This document shows, piece after piece, positions 27,005 through 36,574 of a stretch of DNA of 47,827 bases. Position numbers and translations under genes: made by a program. The DNA lies in NCBI RefSeq assembly GCF_001443045.1, contig NZ_LKPJ01000005.1, positions 105,072-152,898 of the forward strand, given 5' to 3'. Origin of the DNA: Burkholderia ambifaria (lineage in GTDB: Bacteria; Pseudomonadota; Gammaproteobacteria; Burkholderiales; Burkholderiaceae). A model generated the notes under the pieces. That model saw nothing but the letters and a program-made list of their open reading frames with translations. It had not been told where the DNA came from and did not search any database. Positions within the stretch are counted from its first letter, which is position 1. Each line of letters begins with the position of its first letter.

Positions 27005-27206
27005 GAGACCGCCCCTGCGTCTCACGCCATCGATCGCGCGACACGCCAGCTTCGGCGGCGTAATCGGCGCTGCTGTCCGGCCGGCAACCCCGACGCACCG
27101 CGGCGCGGCATGCAACGCCGTGCTCCGGACCCCCATCGCGCTCGCCATGCCCGCGCGTCTCAACCGCGCGAGACCGGCTGAGATACCGGTGAGACGAACG
27201 TCTCAC
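27005..27206. promoter_or_regulatory. Three GAGAC/GTCTC dyads, candidate AcoR upstream activating sites
   Basis: In the 524-bp acoX-acoR gap three inverted repeats share the half-site GTCTC(A). They are GAGAC-N9-GTCTC at 27005-27023, GTCTC-N8-GAGAC at 27157-27174 and the perfect palindrome GTGAGACGAACGTCTCAC at 27189-27206. Relative to the sigma-54 start they lie about 120, 270 and 305 bp upstream, the range used by enhancer-binding proteins. The last is about 92 bp before the acoR ATG and could serve autoregulation. Binding by AcoR is inference. Confidence 0.6.
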
Positions 27207-27297
27207 GCCGCGCGCGTGCTGCGATGCAATGTGATCCGCGCAAGCGGATGTGCTACAAGAAGATCGAATTCCTCGCCGTACGGAACCGGAGCCGACC

Positions 27298-29214
27298 ATG
27301 CCCTATGCCGTCCCCCAGGCCCAGCACGCCGACCGTGTGCTCGGCGCGCTCGCCGGACGCCTGCCCGCGCCGGCGGACTCCGCGCGTCTCGTGTCGTCGT
27401 GGCAGCGCTCGCTCGAGCGCTACGCGCTCGACCCCTCGTCATCGATCGGCCCGCGCGTGCTCACCGCGGCCGAGCTGCGCGAGGTGCGCGACAAGGAGGA
27501 GGCGTTCCTGCGCGCCTCGGGCCAGTGCCTCACGCGCCTGCACGACATGATTCGCGTCGCCGACTACTGCGTGATGCTGACCGACGCGCACGGCGTGACG
27601 ATCGACTACCGGATCGATCGCGAACGCCGCACCGACTTCCGCCATGCGGGGCTGCACATCGGCTCGTGCTGGTCGGAGAGCGAGGAAGGCACCTGCGGCG
27701 TCGCGAGCGTGCTGACCGATCTCGCCCCGATCACCGTGCACAAGACCGACCACTTCCGCGCCGCATTCACCACGCTCACCTGCAGCGCGGCCCCGATCTT
27801 CTCGCCGGGCGGCGAACTGATTGGCGTGCTCGATGCGTCGGCCGTCCAGTCGCCCGACGGCCGCGACAGCCAGCGTCTCGTGTATCAGCTCGTGCGGCAG
27901 AGCGCGGCGCTGATCGAGGATGGGTATTTCGTGCACAGCACCGCGCAGCACTGGATATTGTTCGGGCATCCGAACCGTCACTACGTCGAGGCACAGCCCG
28001 AATGGCTGATCGCATTCGACGAATGCGGCAACATCGTCGCCGCGAACCGGCAGGCGCGCGACGCGCTGCCGGCGCTGCGCGAACCGCGCCATATCGACGA
28101 GATCTTCGATGCGACCGAGATGCCGCTGCGCGACGCCGCACGGCTCGATGCGATCGTCGCGCTGCGGCTGCGCGCGACCGGTGCCCCGCTCTATGCGCGA
28201 CTGCGTGCGCCGCTACGGCGTGCCGGCCGCGAAACCGGCACCGCATCGCGCCGCCCCGGCACCGCGCAGCGTCATGTCGGCGCGCTGACGCCGTTCCTGA
28301 ACAGCAGCGACGCGCGCGTCGCGCAGCAGGCCGAACTCGCGCTGCGCGTCGCGAGCAAGCGGCTGCCGATCCTCGTGCTGGGTGAAACCGGCGCGGGCAA
28401 GGAAGTGTTCGCGCGCGCGATCCACGACGCCGGTACGCGGCGTGCGCGGCCGTTCGTCGCGGTCAACTGCGGCGCGCTACCCGAAGCGCTGATCGAAAGC
28501 GAACTGTTCGGCTACGCGGCCGGCGCGTTCACCGGTGCGCGCAAGCATGGCGCGCGCGGCAAGATCGCACTCGCCGACGGCGGCACGCTGTTCCTCGACG
28601 AAATCGGCGACATGCCGCTCACGCTGCAGACGCGCCTGCTGCGCGTGCTCGCCGACGGCGAGGTCGTGCCGCTCGGCAGCGATACGCCCGTGCGCGTCGA
28701 TCTCGACGTGATCTGCGCGACGCACCGCGATCTCGCGCAGATGGTGGCCGACGGCACGTTCCGCGAGGACCTGTATTACCGGCTGAGCGGCGCAACGTTC
28801 GAACTGCCGCCGCTGCGCGAGCGCGCGGACGTGCGCGACGTGATCGCCGCGGTGTTCGCCGAAGAGGCGCAGGCGACCGGCCACGTGCTCATGCTCGACG
28901 CGACGCTCGCCGAACAGCTCGCTGCCTATCCGTGGCCCGGCAACGTGCGCCAGCTGCGCAACGTGCTGCGTTATGCGTGCGCGGTGTGCGACGCCGCGCG
29001 CGTGACGGCGCGCGACCTGCCGGCCGATCTCGCCGCTCAGCTCGGTGCCGGTCCGGCCGGCGCGCTGCCGGACGACGAACGCAGCCGCATCGTCGCGGCA
29101 CTCACCGCGCATCGCTGGCGGCCCGACGCGGCCGCGGAAGCGCTCGGCATCTCGCGCGCGACGCTATACCGGCGCATCGCGAAGCACCGGATCGTCGCGC
29201 CGCACCGCGCGTAA
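27298..29214 (+). CDS. acoR: Sigma-54-dependent activator AcoR
   Basis: 638-aa enhancer-binding protein. The N-terminal sensor (about residues 30-210) is GAF-like, followed by a PAS-like stretch around 235-300. The AAA+ domain begins near 330, with Walker A GETGAGKE (362-369), the sigma-54-contact loop GAFTGA (409-414) and Walker B LFLDEIGD (431-438). A Fis-type helix-turn-helix closes the protein (RWRPDAAAEALGISRATLYR). The ATG at 27298, with GGAG 8 nt upstream, is preferred over a GTG at 27250. Divergent from acoX, it should sense acetoin or a derivative and activate the -24/-12 promoter. Confidence 0.93.
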   Translation: MPYAVPQAQHADRVLGALAGRLPAPADSARLVSSWQRSLERYALDPSSSIGPRVLTAAELREVRDKEEAFLRASGQCLTRLHDMIRVADYCVMLTDAHGVTIDYRIDRERRTDFRHAGLHIGSCWSESEEGTCGVASVLTDLAPITVHKTDHFRAAFTTLTCSAAPIFSPGGELIGVLDASAVQSPDGRDSQRLVYQLVRQSAALIEDGYFVHSTAQHWILFGHPNRHYVEAQPEWLIAFDECGNIVAANRQARDALPALREPRHIDEIFDATEMPLRDAARLDAIVALRLRATGAPLYARLRAPLRRAGRETGTASRRPGTAQRHVGALTPFLNSSDARVAQQAELALRVASKRLPILVLGETGAGKEVFARAIHDAGTRRARPFVAVNCGALPEALIESELFGYAAGAFTGARKHGARGKIALADGGTLFLDEIGDMPLTLQTRLLRVLADGEVVPLGSDTPVRVDLDVICATHRDLAQMVADGTFREDLYYRLSGATFELPPLRERADVRDVIAAVFAEEAQATGHVLMLDATLAEQLAAYPWPGNVRQLRNVLRYACAVCDAARVTARDLPADLAAQLGAGPAGALPDDERSRIVAALTAHRWRPDAAAEALGISRATLYRRIAKHRIVAPHRA

Positions 29215-29234
29215 TGCGCGAGCGCGCCTACCGC

Positions 29235-29678
29235 TCATGCCTCATGCACGGCTGCTTCGCGCGCGTTCGCGGTGTCACCGGTCTCGCCGGCCGCTTCGTC
29301 GCGCCGCGTGAACACCTCGTGTGCGGCGAACAGCGCGTTGAGCGCGGCCGGAAAGCCCGCATAGACGGCCATCTGCATGAACACCTCGACGATCTCGTCG
29401 CGCGTGCAGCCGACGTTCAGCGCGGCCTCGATATGCACCTTCAGTTGCGGCTGCGCGTTGCCGAGCGCGGCCAGCGCCGCGATCGTCGCGATTTCGCGCG
29501 CTTTCAGGTCGAGCTGCGGCCGGCTGTAGATGTCGCCGAAACCGAACTCGACGATCAGCCGCCCGAAGTCCGGCGCGATCGGTGCGAGGGCCGCAATCAC
29601 GCGCTCACCCACTTCGCCGTCGATTTCCTTCAGTTTGTTCCAGCCGCGCGTATAGCGGTCTTCAACGAGTCGTTCCAT
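29235..29678 (-). CDS. Carboxymuconolactone decarboxylase family protein
   Basis: 147-aa small helical protein of the CMD/AhpD-like superfamily, close to PcaC-type sequences: REIATIAALAALGNAQPQLK, HIEAALNVGCTRDEIVEVFM and QMAVYAGFPAALNALFAA. It has a single Cys and lacks the CxxC of AhpD peroxidase, so redox activity by the AhpD mechanism is unlikely. The ATG at 29678 (AGGACGG upstream) is preferred over the open frame to 29750. It overlaps the end of the upstream merR by 17 nt, so the pair is one operon. The substrate is unknown. Confidence 0.83.
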   Translation of the reverse strand: MERLVEDRYTRGWNKLKEIDGEVGERVIAALAPIAPDFGRLIVEFGFGDIYSRPQLDLKAREIATIAALAALGNAQPQLKVHIEAALNVGCTRDEIVEVFMQMAVYAGFPAALNALFAAHEVFTRRDEAAGETGDTANAREAAVHEA

Positions 29679-30123
29679 TGTGTCCGTCCTGTTCCGATAG
29701 AGCGTGAGAAGGTTTTGCCCGTCGTGCCATATCCCGCTCCTGTGCCTCATAGTTCACGATCTTGTCGCTGATCACGTCGAGGCTCGCCTGCAGCTCCGCG
29801 ATATGCGCGCGCACCGCGTCGCGATGCGCGACCAGCAGGCTGCGCCGCGCACCGAAGGTCGACTCGCCTTGCGCGCGCAGTGTCGCGAATGCCTGCATCT
29901 GCGCGATCGGCATGCCGGTCGCCTTCAGGCGCATCACGAAGGCCAGCCAGTCAAGGTCGGCCGGCGCATAGAGCCGGTGCCCGGCCGCCGTGCGCGAAAT
30001 CGCGCGCAGCAGGCCGGCCTGCTCGTAGTACCGCAGCGTATGCGTCGACAAGCCGGTCATTTCGGCGACCTGGCCGATCGTCAGCGGGCCGGCGGAGGAA
30101 GGTTGGGATACGGTTTTCGACAT
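29662..30123 (-). CDS. MerR family transcriptional regulator
   Basis: 153-aa regulator with the typical N-terminal winged helix: LTIGQVAEMTGLSTHTLRYY (14-33), then EQAGLLRAISRTAAGHRLYA. A coiled-coil dimerization helix lies at about 85-125. There are no Cys residues for metal binding, so an organic or redox ligand is more likely. The promoter holds a perfect dyad inside a 19-bp spacer, so it is probably autoregulated together with the CMD gene. The ATG follows the -10 box by only 10 nt and no Shine-Dalgarno is visible. Confidence 0.87.
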   Translation of the reverse strand: MSKTVSQPSSAGPLTIGQVAEMTGLSTHTLRYYEQAGLLRAISRTAAGHRLYAPADLDWLAFVMRLKATGMPIAQMQAFATLRAQGESTFGARRSLLVAHRDAVRAHIAELQASLDVISDKIVNYEAQERDMARRAKPSHALSEQDGHNGTTR

Positions 30124-30133
30124 GGCAGGAACA

Positions 30134-30164
30134 AGGTTAGGAGTTAGAGTTCACTCTAAGTCAA
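30134..30164 (-). promoter_or_regulatory. MerR-type promoter with 19-bp spacer and central dyad
   Basis: On the minus strand -35 TTGACT (30164-30159) and -10 TAACCT (30139-30134) are separated by 19 bp. The perfect dyad TTAGAGTGAACTCTAA (30144-30159) fills the spacer. An overlong spacer with a central palindrome is the hallmark of promoters twisted open by MerR proteins. Confidence 0.85.
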
Positions 30165-30409
30165 GCCCTGTCGAACAGCCAGCACGACGAATATCGGCGA
30201 CGCCCCGGCAACACCGTAAAGAATGGTCAAAATCGCCGCCCGGCGCGGGTTTCGGTCTTTACAGCGACGCAAGCCTTCAGCAAGATTCGGTCAGCTTGTC
30301 TCAAAAAGGGCACGCATTTGTCCTATGCTTAACGGCGACGCCCGGCCAGGCCTCGCGCCGTCGTCCGTTGCAACAGCCATTCATCCGTCAGAACCAGGGA
30401 GCCTTTGCC

Positions 30410-31021
30410 ATGCTGAAAAAGCTGCTGATGCTGTTCGTCGCGCTGTCGCTGTCGCTCGCCGCCGGTCTCGCCGCGGCCGTCGAAGTCAACACGGCCGACC
30501 AGGCCGCGCTCGAATCGGTGAAGGGGCTCGGGCCCGTGAAGTCGAAGGCGATCATCGACGAACGCACCAAGAACGGCCCGTTCAAGGATGCGGACGATCT
30601 CGCGAACCGCGTGAAGGGTCTCGGCACGAAATCGGTCGGGCATCTCGAGGAAAACGGCCTGACGGTCGGCGGCTCGTCGACGCCGCCGAAGGGCGTGAAG
30701 CTGTCGAAGCCGGCCGCGACCACGTCGACGACCACGTCGGCCACGACGTCGGCGGGCACCGCGTCGACATCGACGACCGCGACCGCCGGCACGACGGCGA
30801 CGGCACCGGCGCCGGCCGCGAGCGCACCCGAAGCGGCAACCAAGCCGGCGAAGAGCAAGCGCGCATCGAAGAAGGACAAGGCGGCCGCAGCCGCGGCGGC
30901 ATCCGCCGACGCGGGCGCGAGCGCGCCGGCCGCAGCGTCGTCCACGAAGGCGGCGAAGGGTTCGAAGAAGAAGAGCAAGAAGGACAAGGCAGCCTCCGCC
31001 GCCGCGGCGTCGGGCGCCTGA
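30410..31021 (+). CDS. Secreted helix-hairpin-helix (ComEA-like) protein with Ala/Lys-rich tail
   Basis: 203-aa exported protein. A signal peptide (MLKKLLMLFVALSLSLAAGL...) ends near residue 22. Next comes a double helix-hairpin-helix DNA-binding module, VEVNTADQAALESVKGLGPV and LANRVKGLGTKSVGHL, as in the periplasmic DNA-uptake receptor ComEA. From about residue 85 the tail is low complexity: first Thr/Ser/Ala, then Lys/Ala-rich blocks (KSKRASKKDK, KGSKKKSKKDK) that resemble histone H1 tails. A role in DNA binding at the cell surface is inferred. The ATG at 30410 has GGGAG 8 nt upstream, so the longer open frame is not used. A terminator follows. Confidence 0.78.
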   Translation: MLKKLLMLFVALSLSLAAGLAAAVEVNTADQAALESVKGLGPVKSKAIIDERTKNGPFKDADDLANRVKGLGTKSVGHLEENGLTVGGSSTPPKGVKLSKPAATTSTTTSATTSAGTASTSTTATAGTTATAPAPAASAPEAATKPAKSKRASKKDKAAAAAAASADAGASAPAAASSTKAAKGSKKKSKKDKAASAAAASGA

Positions 31022-31065
31022 TGTGCGCCGCGCGCGCGACGGCGTGCGCGCGGCATTCGATCAAC

Positions 31066-31091
31066 GGGCGCCGTCGTTGCGGCGCCCTTTT
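31066..31091 (+). terminator. Intrinsic terminator after the helix-hairpin-helix gene
   Basis: GGGCGCC (31066-31072), an 8-nt loop, GGCGCCC (31081-31087) and TTTT. It ends 19 nt before the next ATG, so the DUF937 gene must have its own promoter or rely on readthrough. Confidence 0.75.
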
Positions 31092-31109
31092 CAGTGAAGG
31101 TGAAGAACC

Positions 31110-31541
31110 ATGGGTCTCCTCGACATCGTCGGTGGTCTGATCGGCGGCCAGGCCGGCGGCAACTCGCAAAGCGCACTCATCACGACCGCGCTCGAATTCA
31201 TCAACAACCAGCCGGGCGGCCTGAACGGGCTGATCGAGAAGTTCAAGGCCGGCGGCGCCGGCGACATCATCGGCTCGTGGGTCGGCACGGGCGAAAACCA
31301 GCCGATCTCGGCGGACACGCTGCAGAACGTGCTCGGCTCCGACGCCGTCGGCGCGCTCGCGAGCAAGGTCGGCATCGATCCGTCCCAGGCATCGTCGATC
31401 CTCGCGCAGGTGCTGCCGCACGTCGTCAACGGCGCGACGCCGAACGGCGAAGTGCCGGCCGGCGGCCAGGTCGACACGTCGAACGTGCTCGGCGCTCTCA
31501 CGCAGCTCGCCGGCATGTTCGGCGGCAACAAGCAGGCCTGA
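31110..31541 (+). CDS. DUF937/YidB family protein
   Basis: 143-aa protein of the YidB/DUF937 family, of unknown function. It begins MGLLDIVGGLIGGQAGG and shows LITTALEFINNQPGGLNGLI, SWVGTGENQPISADTLQNVL and GLDPSQASSILAQ-type repeats (here GIDPSQASSILAQVLP). The C-terminus is Gly/Ala-rich. No signal peptide or membrane helix is obvious. Flanked by terminators on both sides, it is probably a single-gene transcript. No promoter was identified because the upstream gap is mostly the previous terminator. Confidence 0.8.
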   Translation: MGLLDIVGGLIGGQAGGNSQSALITTALEFINNQPGGLNGLIEKFKAGGAGDIIGSWVGTGENQPISADTLQNVLGSDAVGALASKVGIDPSQASSILAQVLPHVVNGATPNGEVPAGGQVDTSNVLGALTQLAGMFGGNKQA

Positions 31542-31599
31542 GCCCGCACGCACCGCACCGGCTGACGACCGCGGCAGCTATTTCGGCCGCTCCATATGC

Positions 31600-31631
31600 A
31601 AACACCCCGCCTGAGCGGGGTGTTTGTTTTT
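31600..31631. terminator. Bidirectional terminator between the DUF937 gene and clpB
   Basis: AAACACCCCGC (31600-31610) and GCGGGGTGTTT (31615-31625) form a perfect 11-bp stem with loop CTGA. It is followed by GTTTTT on the plus strand; the minus strand has only a short T-run. It serves the plus-strand gene and probably also ends clpB transcripts. Confidence 0.85.
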
Positions 31632-31673
31632 GCGCGCCCGGCGCGAACCGGGCGTGCGGCCGATGACCGGCGA

Positions 31674-34271
<2,598 letters not shown>

Positions 34272-34303
34272 TTAGTGAGACCTCCAATTTTCGATTAACA
34301 CCA

Positions 34304-34331
34304 AGATGAGGATCGTTATACGGGTTTCAAG
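34304..34331 (-). promoter_or_regulatory. Sigma-32 (RpoH) promoter of clpB
   Basis: Minus strand: CTTGAAA (34331-34325), 13-bp spacer, CCTCATCT (34311-34304). The consensus is CTTGAAA-N11-16-CCCCATNT, so there is a single mismatch. The leader to the clpB ATG would be about 25-30 nt. Confidence 0.88.
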
Positions 34332-34427
34332 CGAAATTCGGGTTGATTCAGCGCAAAAATTGCCGGGTGGCGATGTGGCGGCCTGCGGGCGCGCCGCGGC
34401 CGGCCGAGGAGGGGCTGCGCCGGCGTG

Positions 34428-34946
34428 TCAGCCGGCTTTCGAGGATGATTCGGCGGACGCAGGCGCGTCATCCACCGACGGCTCGGCACGCACCAGCGCG
34501 ATCGGACGAATGCCCAGCAGCGCGACGAGCGGCGACGCGGGTACGGCGAGCTCGCCGAGCGTGTGGCGGTCGAGTTCGGTGAAGAACGCGTCGCGCGCGG
34601 CCGCCAGCACGCCCTTCAGGCGGCACTGGGGCTCGATCACGCAGCCGCGCGACTCGCCGCCGTCGGCCGAAAAGCAGCCGACCAGCGCGAAATCGCTCTC
34701 GGTCGCGCGCACCACCTGCCCGACCGTCAGCTTCAGCGAGTCGGGGAACAGCCGCAGCCCGCCGTTGCGGCCGCGAACGGTATCGACCCAGCCGAGCTCG
34801 CCGAGCTGCTGGACGACCTTCATCAGATGGTTCTTCGAGATGCCGTAGGCGTCCGAGATCTCCTGGATCGTCGCGAGCCCCTCGCCGCGCACGGCGAGGT
34901 ACAACATGACGCGCAACGAGTAGTCGGTGTAGTCGGTGAGTCTCAT
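34428..34946 (-). CDS. Rrf2 family regulator, NsrR-like
   Basis: 172-aa winged-helix regulator with a probable Fe-S cluster. It opens with MRLTDYTDYSLRVMLYLAVR and the HTH SDAYGISKNHLMKVVQQLGE. The wing GWVDTVRGRNGGLRL follows. Three Cys at 91, 102 and 108 could ligate a cluster. In E. coli NsrR they are at 91, 96 and 102, so the first interval is longer here (10 residues between) owing to an inserted SADGGESRG segment. An Ala/Ser-rich C-terminal tail extends past the usual length. It is divergent from a truncated haemoglobin gene, which supports nitric-oxide sensing. IscR-type function is the alternative. Confidence 0.8.
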   Translation of the reverse strand: MRLTDYTDYSLRVMLYLAVRGEGLATIQEISDAYGISKNHLMKVVQQLGELGWVDTVRGRNGGLRLFPDSLKLTVGQVVRATESDFALVGCFSADGGESRGCVIEPQCRLKGVLAAARDAFFTELDRHTLGELAVPASPLVALLGIRPIALVRAEPSVDDAPASAESSSKAG

Positions 34947-35071
34947 GAGCGAATACGGAAAATTATCGATCGTGCCCCGATGATGCGAGCCGGGTCAATC
35001 GAAGCGCGCGCCGGATCGACTGTCCGGGCCGCTTGACGGCGCCGGGTTGCCGGGACGGCCTGCGCGCAATA

Positions 35072-35086
35072 AGATGCGTGGCATCT
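35072..35086. promoter_or_regulatory. Perfect dyad AGATGC-GTG-GCATCT before the truncated haemoglobin gene
   Basis: The 275-bp gap between the NsrR-like gene and the haemoglobin gene contains AGATGCGTGGCATCT, a perfect 6-bp dyad with a 3-nt centre. The arm sequence resembles the AAGATGC arms of NsrR sites, but the spacing is shorter than the known 11-1-11 type. A candidate operator only. An ATTTTT tract follows. Confidence 0.4.
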
Positions 35087-35221
35087 ACACATTTTTCAGG
35101 CATCAGTGGACGCTATTTTGCGTCAAAATCCTGTCGGCGTCCTGCGCATTGCCCGCGCTGCCGTTCCGCCGGCACGGTGCCGACGCCCCGCCAACGCCCC
35201 GATTTTCCGGCCCTTTTTGCC

Positions 35222-35782
35222 ATGACTGCCCTGCCCGCCTCGCCCGATACCGTGCCGGCCCGCCCCCGCGACGCCGAACCGACCGAAGACAACATCCGCG
35301 ATCTCGTGTACGCGTTCTACGACCGCGTGCGCGCCGATCCGCTGCTCGGCCCCGTGTTCGACGCGAAGCTGAACGGTCGCTGGGACGACCATCTGCCGAA
35401 GATGGTCAACTTCTGGTCGAGCCTCGTGCTCGGCACCAAAGGCTATCGCGGCAACGTGCAGCAGGCGCATCAACCGCTCGACGGGATCGAGCCCGCGCAT
35501 TTCAGCCGCTGGCTGTCGCTGTTCCTGAAGACCGTCGAGGGGCGCTACACGCCGCCCGCGGCGATCCGCTTCATGGAACCGGCGCTGCGGATCGCGCAGA
35601 GCCTGCAGCTGAGCCGCTTCGGCTGGGATTATCAGATTCCGCCCGAGCAGCAGGCGCTGCTCGATGCGATCGCACCGCGTCGCCGCGACGCGGGCGACGA
35701 TCCGCATGCGCTGCCGTCACGCGCCCGCGGCGAGCCGTTTCCGACGAAGATCATCGGGCGCGGCGTCGATCCGGACGCCTGA
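35222..35782 (+). CDS. Group III truncated haemoglobin
   Basis: 186-aa globin of the short 2-on-2 class, group III (P), as in Campylobacter Ctb. LVYAFYDRVRADPLLGPVF contains the helix-B Tyr pair. DHLPKMVNFWSSLVLGTKGY, GNVQQAH and HFSRWLSLFLKTVEG follow in the family order. The proximal His is probably the one in EPAHFSRW. A C-terminal extension (about 145-186) of charged residues is unusual for the family. The ATG at 35222 is preferred over the open frame to 35033. Its likely role is handling nitric oxide or oxygen. Its regulator is probably the divergent NsrR-like protein. Confidence 0.83.
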   Translation: MTALPASPDTVPARPRDAEPTEDNIRDLVYAFYDRVRADPLLGPVFDAKLNGRWDDHLPKMVNFWSSLVLGTKGYRGNVQQAHQPLDGIEPAHFSRWLSLFLKTVEGRYTPPAAIRFMEPALRIAQSLQLSRFGWDYQIPPEQQALLDAIAPRRRDAGDDPHALPSRARGEPFPTKIIGRGVDPDA

Positions 35783-35840
35783 GCGGCTTGCGACAATCGA
35801 ACGGCCTGCGGCACAACGCCGCACGCCCCAAACGCTGCGC

Positions 35841-36317
35841 TCAGCGCGGCGTGTTGCCCGATTCGACGCCCCAGCGCGCGAGCGCCGCATCGTCGGTGCT
35901 GCGGGCGTCGACCCAGCGTTCGCCGTCCGGCGTCGTTTCCTTCTTCCAGAACGGCGCCTCGGTCTTCAGGTAGTCCATCACGAACTCGCACGACGCGAAC
36001 GCGTCGCCGCGGTGCGACGCGACCGTCGCGACCATCACGATCTGGTCGAGCGGCAACAGCCGGCCGACGCGATGCACGATCGCGACGTCGATCCCGGGCC
36101 AGCGCCGGCCGGCTTCGGCGGCAATCTTCTCGAGCGCCTTTTCGGTCATCCCCGGATAGTGCTCGAGCTCCATCGCGGCAACCGAATCGCCTTCGTTCAG
36201 GTCGCGCACCGTGCCGACGAAGCACGCGACCGCGCCGATCTTCGGGTTGCGCGCGCGCAATGCCGCGACTTCGGCGTTCAGGTTGAAATCATCGGTCTGG
36301 ATTCGTACGGTAGCCAT
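35841..36317 (-). CDS. moaE: Molybdopterin synthase catalytic subunit MoaE
   Basis: 158-aa large subunit that, with thiocarboxylated MoaD, adds the dithiolene sulfurs to precursor Z (cPMP). CFVGTVRDLNEGDSV, LEHYPGMTEKALEKI and the catalytic APFWKKE lysines are present. The length is normal. AGGA lies 7 nt upstream of the ATG. It belongs to the minus-strand moeA-moaD-moaE run, but it is separated from moaD by a 49-bp tandem repeat array. The hairpin of the nearest repeat ends about 5 nt from the ribosome-binding site. Confidence 0.94.
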   Translation of the reverse strand: MATVRIQTDDFNLNAEVAALRARNPKIGAVACFVGTVRDLNEGDSVAAMELEHYPGMTEKALEKIAAEAGRRWPGIDVAIVHRVGRLLPLDQIVMVATVASHRGDAFASCEFVMDYLKTEAPFWKKETTPDGERWVDARSTDDAALARWGVESGNTPR

Positions 36318-36329
36318 CGTTCGGTCCTG

Positions 36330-36574
36330 TCGACCAGAGTTAGCGCTTTAGCGCTTACTCTGGTCCCATGCTTCGCGGTCGACCAGAGTTGGCGCTTTAG
36401 CACTTCCTCCGCTCCCATGCTTCGCGGTCGACCAGAGTTGGCGCTTTAGCGCTTACTCTGGTCCCATGCTTCGCGGTCGACCAGAGTTGGCGCTTGAGCA
36501 CTTCCTCCGCTCCCATGCTTCGCGGTCGACCAGAGTCAGCGCTTGAGCCCTTCCTCTAGCCCCATGCAAAGCTC
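36330..36574. repeat. Five-copy 49-bp tandem repeat with alternating hairpin units
   Basis: Copies start at 36330, 36379, 36428, 36477 and 36526, each beginning TCGACCAGAGT and (except the last) ending CCCATGCTTCGCGG. Copies 1 and 3 carry a near-perfect hairpin: GACCAGAGTTAGCGC (36332-36346), loop TTTA, GCGCTTACTCTGGTC (36351-36365), one mismatch in copy 1. Copies 2, 4 and 5 have a changed right arm (CACTTCCTCCGCTC or similar) and cannot fold that way. The array fills the moaD-moaE gap. The unit is not a multiple of three and has no sustained frame. Its function is unknown. Confidence 0.95.

Noticed and set aside
26774..27163. In-frame upstream extension of acoX
   Set aside because: It spans the sigma-54 promoter, so it would not be in the transcript, and it has no homology. 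The GTG at 26773 has a ribosome-binding site.
26115..28385. 756-codon plus-strand open frame running into acoR
   Set aside because: It shares the acoR region in the wrong frame and is Ser/Arg/Pro-rich. The acoR frame carries the AAA+ and GAFTGA motifs.
36330..36574. CRISPR array or mobile-element end
   Set aside because: The units are directly adjacent with no unique spacers, no cas genes are nearby, and there is no transposase or target-site duplication.
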